Below, in pieces: positions 14,752 to 20,309 of a DNA stretch of 20,309 nucleotides. Within the stretch, counting starts at the first letter, position 1. Every line of letters begins with the position of its first letter. This stretch comes from JANMEX01 sp041751995. GTDB taxonomy: Bacteria; Pseudomonadota; Alphaproteobacteria; Rhizobiales; Rhizobiaceae. The position numbers and the translations under genes were made by a program. The stretch covers positions 1-20,309 of the forward strand of contig JBGSHY010000110.1 in the NCBI GenBank assembly GCA_041751995.1. The letters run 5' to 3'. The notes under the pieces are model-generated. The model did not search any database, was not told the DNA's origin, and worked only from the letters and a program-made list of their open reading frames with translations.

Positions 14752-15772
14752 CTAGGTGTTTGATCCCACGGTCTGATGGTGCGATCCTTTCGAAGGAATG
14801 GAAGGAAGCAACATGGGACAAGTCCGTCACGGGAGCGCCACGACCACGCACGCCGTCAGAGCAGCAATACAGCGATCGCAAGCTTCGCTCGCGCAACTGA
14901 GCCGGGAATAGGGGATCAACTCCAAGACGGTTGCGAAGTGGCGGAAGCGGGAGACGGTCGAGGATATGAAGACCGGGCCGACGGAACCGCGCTCGACGGT
15001 TTTGACCGAAGCCGAGGAGGCGATGGTTGTCGCGTTCCGGCGCCATACGCTGCTACCGCTGGACGACTGTCTCTATGCGCTGCAGTCGTCGATACCGCAC
15101 CTGACGCGGTCAGCGTTGCACCGGTGTCTGCAGCGACATGGCATATCGCGGCTGCCTGATGTCGAGGGCGACAAGCCCAAGCGCCAGAAGTTCAAGCGCT
15201 ACCCCATCGGCTTCTTCCACATCGACATTGCCGAGGTGCAGACCGCCGAGGGCAAGCTTTTTCTCTTTGTGGGAATCGACCGGACGTCCAAGTTCGCCGT
15301 CGCCCAACTCGTTGCGACCGCTGATAGAAAGACTGCCTGGGAGTTCCTTCAGCACATGCTCGAAGCCGTGCCCTACCAAGTCCACACCATTCTCACCGAT
15401 AACGGCATTCAGTTTGCCGAGCAGCCCCAGAACCGAAACACGATCTATTCTCGGCCAATGCGCTTCGACATGATCTGTGAGGCCAACGGCATCGAGCACC
15501 GGCTGACCAAGCCAAACCACCCTTGGAAAAACGGCCAGGTCGAGCGGATGAACCGCACGAACAAGGACGCGACAGTCAAGCGGTTCCACTACGAAAGCCA
15601 CGACCAGCTACGAACGCACCTCACCGACCTCCTGGCAGCCTACAACTTCGCCAGCAGACTCAAGACACTGCACGGCCTCACGCCCTACGAATACATCTGC
15701 AAAATCTGGACATCAGAGCCGGATCGATTCATCCTAAATCCGATCCACCAAATGCCGGGACTGAACAACTAG
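14752..15772 (+). mobile_element. IS481-family insertion sequence
   Basis: The element is about 1021 bp. Imperfect terminal inverted repeats are seen: left ctaggtgtttgatccc (14752-14767) and, on the other strand, right ctagttgttcagtccc (15772-15757), 12 of 16 identical. The right repeat includes the transposase stop codon. No direct target repeat flanks it (GACA on the left, GATT on the right), so the insertion is old or rearranged. The exact ends are inferred from the repeat pairing. Confidence 0.75.
14813..15772 (+). pseudogene. IS481-family transposase with in-frame TAG
   Basis: The reading frame runs from ATG 14813 (GGAAGGAAG just before) to TAG 15770-15772, 319 codons, but codon 33 is TAG (14909-14911). 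Relatives have a Leu there (REL-GIN), so TTG to TAG is a single-base change. The stop falls in the N-terminal helix-turn-helix. Downstream the integrase core is intact: Asp in FHIDIAEVQ (codon 138), Asp in ILTDNGIQF (196) and Glu in NGQVERMNR (244) form the DDE triad. Restart at ATG 14966 would keep the catalytic core but lose the DNA-binding domain, so it is probably inactive. Confidence 0.88.
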
Positions 15773-15937
15773 GATTGCCCGATACAAGAAATGGCCTGAC
15801 TTGGCAGTCTCTGGTCCAACCCGGCCATTCACATCAAGTTGATAACACTATCCCAATTTGTCCCAAGCAGACATTCGCTGTTTTGAACACCGTTATCGCA
15901 GCGCTATCTCACAGGTTTTCAATGCTGCGACCTCCAT

Positions 15938-16774
15938 TCAATGGGAAAGCAAAGTCGGAAGCCTCAGATCGGAGAGAACCCCCTTGGTCGCACCGCCCAG
16001 CACAAAGTCACGCAGGCGGGAATGACCAAAACCTCCCATTGCCAGGAGTTGAGCACCCTCCGTCATGGCCGTATCCTGCAAAGCCTCCGCAATGGTTTTG
16101 TCGCCAAGACTGATGCGGCACGCATTGGCCTTAAACCCTCGCCCTTCGAGCGAGGAAGCAAGCGAGCCCGCAATATCATATCCACTCAGGGGCTTTTCAT
16201 CCTTGACTGTCAACACTGAAACCAGGCCGCCCTCGGGCAAAAGCGACAAGGCATCCCCAAGTGCACGGGCGGCAACGCGGCTCGCGTCCCACGCAATCGC
16301 GAAGTGTTCAAGACGAGTGGGAGAAGCCGAGGGCGGCACAAGGATGGCCGGACGGCCGGACCCGAATACAACTGCCTCTGACATATCTTGCGCCAAAACG
16401 GTTTCGCCAGACCACGGAAGCACCGAAAGGTCGTAGTAACGAGCCTCGGCTGCTGCCGAATCGAGTGCGGCACTCAGCCGAATCTCGCTTGAAGAGAAGT
16501 GCAGTCTGGTTAGAGACTCAGTTGCGCCTTCCAAAAGGCCCTTCAGGCGCTGGCATTCTGCCTTGCTCTTCTCCTCGGCCGCCCTAACGAGTCCGGGAAC
16601 GTCGAGAAGAAAACCTCCCAGAGGCGACTGCATTTGTGGAATGTCAACTGAGAATGCTTTGACATGAAGCTCGAATCCAAGCGCTGCCGCAAACTTGACG
16701 GCGGCCAGGATCGCACTGTCCGTGACCGGCTCTGGATAGGTTGACAAGGGCATATAAGCGAAACGTGCCTGCAT
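15938..16774 (-). CDS. Two-domain universal stress protein (UspA family)
   Basis: This 278-residue protein comprises two tandem Usp folds. The second ends with LLAMGGFGHSRLRDFVLGGATKGVL, the Gx2Gx9G(A/S) ATP-binding motif, near the C-terminus; the first (residues about 1-140) lacks a clear version. Usp proteins are induced by starvation, oxygen limitation and other stress. ATG 16774 is chosen because GGAG lies eight nt upstream; the alternative start at 16795 adds seven residues. It is divergent from the HTH gene, with an FNR-type box in the shared intergenic region about 100 nt from its start. Confidence 0.92.
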   Translation of the reverse strand: MQARFAYMPLSTYPEPVTDSAILAAVKFAAALGFELHVKAFSVDIPQMQSPLGGFLLDVPGLVRAAEEKSKAECQRLKGLLEGATESLTRLHFSSSEIRLSAALDSAAAEARYYDLSVLPWSGETVLAQDMSEAVVFGSGRPAILVPPSASPTRLEHFAIAWDASRVAARALGDALSLLPEGGLVSVLTVKDEKPLSGYDIAGSLASSLEGRGFKANACRISLGDKTIAEALQDTAMTEGAQLLAMGGFGHSRLRDFVLGGATKGVLSDLRLPTLLSH

Positions 16775-16848
16775 TGCGATTGCTCCAGTTCGCATTTGGT
16801 TTCCGAGACCCGATGGATGTCCATCTCAGGGTCTTGCATTACCTGTTC

Positions 16849-16854
16849 AAAATA
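16849..16854 (-). promoter_or_regulatory. Possible -10 for the leftward stress-protein gene
   Basis: TATTTT on the minus strand matches four of six -10 positions. It sits where a class II FNR/FixK promoter would place it relative to the box at 16876-16889, with transcription starting near 16842. Confidence 0.35.
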
Positions 16855-16875
16855 ACGCACAAATGCAGAGTAAAC

Positions 16876-16889
16876 TTGACCTAAATCAA
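16876..16889. promoter_or_regulatory. FNR/FixK-type binding site
   Basis: ttgacctaaatcaa matches the TTGA-N6-TCAA half-sites of the FNR/FixK/Anr family, one base from the full TTGATnnnnATCAA consensus; flanking C and G extend the dyad to five bases per arm. Centred at 16882.5, it lies about 41.5 nt before a predicted rightward start at about 16924 (TATCAT -10 at 16911-16916), and in a similar position for a leftward start. Low-oxygen activation of both divergent genes is inferred. Confidence 0.75.
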
Positions 16890-16910
16890 GTAAACCATAC
16901 TAAACATAGC

Positions 16911-16916
16911 TATCAT
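16911..16916 (+). promoter_or_regulatory. -10 element for the HTH gene
   Basis: TATCAT matches five of six bases of TATAAT and is placed correctly for a class II promoter driven from the FNR-type box upstream. Confidence 0.5.
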
Positions 16917-16945
16917 TAACCAAAAGCAACCGTTAGGAACAAGAT

Positions 16946-17149
16946 ATGCCACAGGACCGCTATCAGACGGTGCAGGAAGTTGCCGACAGGCTTGAAGTGG
17001 CTGAAGCCACGGTGCGTCAATGGATCAAGACGGGCGCGCTTCGCGCCATTGACATCGGTAAGGGCTGGCGCATTGCGGATTCCGATCTTGCTCAGTTTCT
17101 GATTGCGCATGAAACAGCACCGCGCGGCGCAGCTTTCGGGCAATCCTGA
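16946..17149 (+). CDS. Excisionase-like helix-turn-helix DNA-binding protein
   Basis: This 67-residue protein is almost entirely an HTH_17/MerR-like winged helix domain: YQTVQEVADRLEVAEATVRQWIKTGALRAIDIGKGWRIADSDLAQFL. The VAEATVRQWI recognition helix and the GKGWRI wing are typical of excisionase-family regulators. AGGAAC precedes the ATG. It may regulate the stress genes around it, or be a recombination directionality factor of the island; the lack of a nearby integrase and the FNR-type promoter favour a regulatory role. Confidence 0.87.
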   Translation: MPQDRYQTVQEVADRLEVAEATVRQWIKTGALRAIDIGKGWRIADSDLAQFLIAHETAPRGAAFGQS

Positions 17150-17361
17150 ATATCGGCTCGCGCGTCTGAACCACCAATGTTTGGCAACAGGAGGATATCA
17201 GACTATCGCAGAGTAGGGCCCTTCCATCAGTGCCGCCTTTTAAAAGATGGCATTTGCCGTCTCGTTTTACGAGCGTGCAGTTCGGGCGCGGCACCTGATG
17301 TCAAAAGCTTCGGCGGCAAGAATGGATATGAGTGATCCCAACCAATGGGAAAGGAAAACAC
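17150..17361. other. Leader region with two inverted repeats before the second usp gene
   Basis: This gap of 212 bases has no gene. It holds an imperfect palindrome, tgcc-gcc-ttttaaaa-gat-ggca (17231-17252), and a small hairpin, ctcgt-ttt-acgag (17261-17273). Either could be an operator or leader structure for the universal stress gene. No FNR-type box is seen here. Confidence 0.4.
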
Positions 17362-17775
17362 ATGAAACACATCCTATGCTGTGTTGACGGCTCCGACCAT
17401 GCTGATGTGGCACTGGCTTCAGTTGCGGAACTCGCAAAAAACCTCTCGGTTGACCTTTCGATCCTGATTGTGAATCCGACCTTTGGCCATTCGCTCAAAG
17501 GACCGCAAGTTCTGATCTGGACCGAAAATGAGGCGCAGGCAACCCTTGCGGAAGCAAGCGAGAAGGCCACAGCGAACGGATTGAAACTGGCTAATACGAC
17601 GGTAGTTGTCGCGCACGATGTCTCGACCGGGATCATTGACCACGCGCTTGCTCACGGGATTGATGCCATTGTCGTCGGTACCGGCAATAAGCGTGGGCTG
17701 TCACGGCTGTTTCTTGGCTCAGTAGCCATGGAAGTGGCGAAGAAGGCACCTTGCACAGTCATTATCGCGCGCTAG
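17362..17775 (+). CDS. Single-domain universal stress protein (UspA family)
   Basis: From ATG 17362 (AAAGGAAAA just upstream) the protein has 137 residues: KHILCCVDGSDHADVAL (the ATP-binding Asp at the first strand), alternating helices and strands, then VVGTGNKRGLSRLFLGSVAMEVAKKAPCTVIIAR, the full Gx2Gx9GS ATP-binding motif of the nucleotide-binding Usp class. An in-frame ATG at 17332 is less likely because it lacks an SD. The paired Usp genes flanking an HTH gene, with an FNR-type box, suggest an oxygen-limitation or stress module. Confidence 0.94.
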   Translation: MKHILCCVDGSDHADVALASVAELAKNLSVDLSILIVNPTFGHSLKGPQVLIWTENEAQATLAEASEKATANGLKLANTTVVVAHDVSTGIIDHALAHGIDAIVVGTGNKRGLSRLFLGSVAMEVAKKAPCTVIIAR

Positions 17776-18128
17776 GGAGGAACACCGCTCGCTTGGGCTT
17801 AGGCCGCCTCACTTATCAGGGTCATTCGCAAATCAGACGACATTGTCTGGGTCGTGGACTAGTTGGCTTTGGGCGAGGCGGGGTTCTTCACTGGCGCCGA
17901 GATGGTGATCGACCGCGGCTCCACCAAAGGTTGAGGTGATGTTGAAATTTTTGGAACAGGCGCGCTCGTCAAGTTGGCGGGCGGATGTTGCAAACCGGAG
18001 TGGCTCAAGGTTTCGCATGCCGGTCCAAGCGGGATTGGGCAGCCTACGGGGTACGCCAGACTATGTACAAATTCTTTATGGCCCGGATCACCCGGGCTCC
18101 TATCTAAGCAGTTTCGAGGTAAGACCGC
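17776..18128. other. Gene-poor region between usp and the P-type ATPase
   Basis: This stretch of about 350 bases holds no complete gene. It contains a short dehydrogenase remnant (17863-17934), then sequence open in one frame to about 18120 but without a recognisable domain. A 6-bp hairpin, gcccgg-atcac-ccgggc (18081-18097), lies in the ATPase leader. It looks like decayed sequence left from a rearrangement. Confidence 0.55.
17863..17934 (+). pseudogene. C-terminal remnant of a short-chain dehydrogenase/reductase
   Basis: The last 23 codons read LALGEAGFFTGAEMVIDRGST followed by KG and TGA. This is the usual SDR ending (xxxFxTGxxxxVDGG), with Arg replacing the first Gly of the DGG turn. A TAG stop lies directly upstream in frame (17860-17862), and no Rossmann or YxxxK motif precedes it, so the rest of the gene is lost. 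Acetoacetyl-CoA-reductase-type or sugar/alcohol SDRs are equally possible. Confidence 0.6.
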
Positions 18129-20309
18129 ATGATCGAGAACCCGCACGCCAGCTCCGCCGCTGATTGTCTTGCCGCGCTGGACGCAGCGCCTGACGGACTG
18201 AGTACCGCCGAGGCGGCGCGGCGGTTGGCCGAACACGGGGCAAATCGGCTGCCCGAAGCGCGGACGCGGGGGCCGCTGCTGCGGTTCCTGATGCAGTTTC
18301 ACAATGTGCTGATCTATGTGCTGATCGGCGCGGCTGTGGTTACGGGTGCGTTGCAGCACTGGGTCGATACCGGGGTAATCCTCGCTGTCGTGCTGGCCAA
18401 TGCGGTGATCGGCTTCATACAGGAAGGCAAGGCCGAGGCGGCGATGGCAGCGATCCGGGGCATGCTTGCGCCAAAGGCCGCCGTGTTGCGCGACGGGCAC
18501 CGGGTGTCGGTGGACGGGGCCGACCTTGTCCCTGGCGACATCGTTCTGCTTGAAGCGGGCGACAAGGTGCCAGCCGACCTGCGGGTGATCGAGGCGCGGG
18601 GCCTTGCGGCGCAGGAGGCGATCCTGACCGGCGAGTCGGTGCCGGTGGAAAAGGGCCAGACCCCGGTTGCCCCCGATGCCGCCCTTGGTGATCGCCGGTC
18701 AATGCTGTGGTCGGGCACATTGGTCACCCAAGGCACCGCGCGCGGGCTGGTGGTGGCGACGGGCAAGGCTACCGAGATCGGCCGGATCGGCGGGCTTCTG
18801 GCGGGGGTCGAGCAATTGACCACCCCCCTTGTCGCACAGATCGACCATTTCGCGCGCTGGCTGTCATTCCTGATTCTGCTCGCAGCAGCGCTGCTGCTGG
18901 TCTACGGCTACTACGTTGGCCATCATGACTTCGCCGAAATGTTCATGGCCGTGGTAGGCGTGGCTGTGGCGGCTATCCCCGAAGGTTTGCCTGCGATCAT
19001 GACGATTACGCTTGCCATTGGCGTGCAAGCAATGGCGCGGCGAAACGCCATTGTCCGCCGCCTGCCAGCCATCGAGGCGATCGGCTCGGTCTCGGTGATC
19101 TGCACTGACAAGACTGGGACGCTGACCCGTAATGAGATGGTGGTGGCTGCGGCCGAGACAGCGGAAGCTGTATTTGACATTAAGGGTGAAGGATATGCTC
19201 CTGAAGGTGCCATCACGCCGGTGGGTAACCTTTCACGGCTCGCCCGGGCGGCGGCACTGTGCAACGATGCGAGCCTGCACTGCAAGGAAGGGGTATGGAC
19301 AGTCGAGGGCGACCCTATGGAGGGCGCGCTGCTGGCCTTTGCGGGCAAGGTGGGCGATCACACCGCCCGCCGTCTGGATGCGATCCCCTTCGACAGCCGC
19401 CACCGCTTCATGGCGGTCATGACCGAAAGCGCGGCAGGTCGGTTGACCCATGTGAAGGGCGCACCGGAACGCGTGCTGAGGATGTGCGGCGGCATCGACC
19501 TGAATCACTGGCACGGCAGGGCCGAAGCTCTGGCCCGGCGCGGTCTGCGTGTGCTGGCGCTGGGCGAACGTCCCGAGCTGGGCGACCGGATCAACGCAGA
19601 TACGCTGGAAGGCGGGCTGACCTTCCTTGGCCTTGTCGGCCTGATCGACCCGCCGCGCCCAGAGGCAATTGCTGCCGTGGCCGAATGCCGGGCGGCAGGC
19701 ATTCGTGTCAAGATGATCACTGGTGACCACGCCGGAACCGCCGCTGCCATCGCCGCACAGATCGGGCTGGCGAACCCCAACCGCGTGCTGACCGGGGCAG
19801 ATCTGGACAAGCTGGACGACGCGCAACTGGCGCTGGAGGCTGTCGATGTCGATATCTTCGCCCGCACCAGCCCTGAACACAAACTGCGCCTGGTAACAGC
19901 CCTGCAGGCTGGCGGGTTGTCCGTTGCGATGACCGGCGACGGGGTGAACGACGCCCCCGCGCTAAAGCGCGCCGATGCGGGCATCGCCATGGGGCTCAAA
20001 GGCTCCGAAGCCGCCAAGGAGGCTGCCGATCTGGTACTAGCTGATGACAACTTCGCCTCTATTGCTGCGGCGGTACGCGAAGGGCGAACAGTCTATGACA
20101 ACCTTAAGAAGGTGATCAGCTGGACTCTGCCGACCAACGCTGGGGAGTCCATGGTGGTCGTGCTGGCCCTGCTGGCCGGTCTGGCCCTGCCGGTGACCGC
20201 AGTGCAGATCCTGTGGATCAACCTGATCACAGCCATCACGCTTGGCCTGGCGCTAGCCTTCGAGCCGACCGAGACCGGCACCATGGCCCGCCCGCCGCGC
20301 GCCCGCAAC
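18129..20309 (+). CDS. Cation-transporting P-type ATPase, P2A-like, 3'-truncated
   Basis: GAGGTAAG seven nt before ATG 18129 fixes the start; the frame is open for 727 codons to the window end. In order: an N-terminal cation-ATPase domain (SSAADCLAALDAAPDGLSTAEAARRL), first helix pair, actuator-domain LTGESVPVEK, PEGLPAIMT in the fourth helix, the phosphorylation site CTDKTGTLTRNE, KGAPERVL in the nucleotide domain, ITGDHAGTA, and TGDGVNDAPALKRADAGIAMG, followed by the next helices. PEGLP and overall layout fit the P2A Ca2+/Mn2+-type pumps rather than the heavy-metal class (no CPC). The ion is not certain. About 150-200 residues with the last helices are missing beyond the window. It follows the usp genes, in keeping with a stress island. 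Confidence 0.95.
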   Translation, partial: MIENPHASSAADCLAALDAAPDGLSTAEAARRLAEHGANRLPEARTRGPLLRFLMQFHNVLIYVLIGAAVVTGALQHWVDTGVILAVVLANAVIGFIQEGKAEAAMAAIRGMLAPKAAVLRDGHRVSVDGADLVPGDIVLLEAGDKVPADLRVIEARGLAAQEAILTGESVPVEKGQTPVAPDAALGDRRSMLWSGTLVTQGTARGLVVATGKATEIGRIGGLLAGVEQLTTPLVAQIDHFARWLSFLILLAAALLLVYGYYVGHHDFAEMFMAVVGVAVAAIPEGLPAIMTITLAIGVQAMARRNAIVRRLPAIEAIGSVSVICTDKTGTLTRNEMVVAAAETAEAVFDIKGEGYAPEGAITPVGNLSRLARAAALCNDASLHCKEGVWTVEGDPMEGALLAFAGKVGDHTARRLDAIPFDSRHRFMAVMTESAAGRLTHVKGAPERVLRMCGGIDLNHWHGRAEALARRGLRVLALGERPELGDRINADTLEGGLTFLGLVGLIDPPRPEAIAAVAECRAAGIRVKMITGDHAGTAAAIAAQIGLANPNRVLTGADLDKLDDAQLALEAVDVDIFARTSPEHKLRLVTALQAGGLSVAMTGDGVNDAPALKRADAGIAMGLKGSEAAKEAADLVLADDNFASIAAAVREGRTVYDNLKKVISWTLPTNAGESMVVVLALLAGLALPVTAVQILWINLITAITLGLALAFEPTETGTMARPPRARN

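Noticed and set aside
14561..15046. 161-codon minus-strand frame between the tRNA and the IS
   Set aside because: It crosses the IS boundary and is antisense to the transposase start; no domain is recognisable, so it was treated as non-coding remnant.
17859..18500. 213-codon minus-strand frame
   Set aside because: It overlaps the start of the P-type ATPase, whose motifs and SD are clear.
19233..19880. 215-codon minus-strand frame
   Set aside because: It lies wholly inside the P-type ATPase gene.

Overview
The window looks like a chromosomal stretch from an alphaproteobacterium of the order Hyphomicrobiales (Rhizobiales), perhaps near the Phyllobacteriaceae. This rests on the order ffh - chorismate mutase - rpsP, the Ala/Glu/Lys-rich tail on ribosomal protein S16, high GC, and the paired YggT/DUF167 genes. 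The genus is inference; no database search was possible.

Region 1 (1-3150, + strand) is housekeeping: the 3' part of ffh (signal recognition particle GTPase), an AroQ-type chorismate mutase, rpsP with a strong hairpin after it, and dxr (MEP-pathway reductoisomerase). dxr sits where rimM/trmD usually follow rpsP. A palindromic repeat separates dxr from a convergent six-helix voltage-gated-type potassium channel (3249-4040, - strand).

Region 2 (4136-7857, + strand) is the most interesting part. A tightly coupled operon (ATGA, ATGA, short SD-bearing gap, GTGA) encodes an Lgt-fold membrane protein lacking several canonical Lgt catalytic residues, three small membrane proteins that look like diverged copies of one another, and a radical SAM enzyme with the cysteine layout of the archaeal tetraether synthase (Tes/MJ0619) family. 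A histidine-rich fatty-acid-hydroxylase/sterol-desaturase-type membrane protein follows. Together they look like an uncharacterised membrane-lipid modification system.

Region 3 (7992-14305) is mostly core: typA/bipA with a strong bidirectional terminator, a YfcG-like glutathione transferase (- strand), a GNAT acetyltransferase, a secreted protein of unknown function (- strand), inorganic pyrophosphatase ppa, bioY followed by a Cys-rich DUF1284 gene (- strand), and yggT followed by a DUF167/YggU gene (- strand).

Region 4 (14415-20309) begins with a complete tRNA-Ala(CGC) and then changes character: an AT-rich tract, an IS481-family element whose transposase has an in-frame TAG, a two-domain universal stress protein, an excisionase-like HTH protein, a second universal stress protein, a 24-residue remnant of a short-chain dehydrogenase, and a P2A-type cation ATPase cut by the window end. 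A near-perfect FNR/FixK-type box lies between the divergent stress-protein and HTH genes, placed suitably for both. The region reads as an acquired island, inserted beside the tRNA, for low-oxygen or stress conditions; its far end is outside the window.
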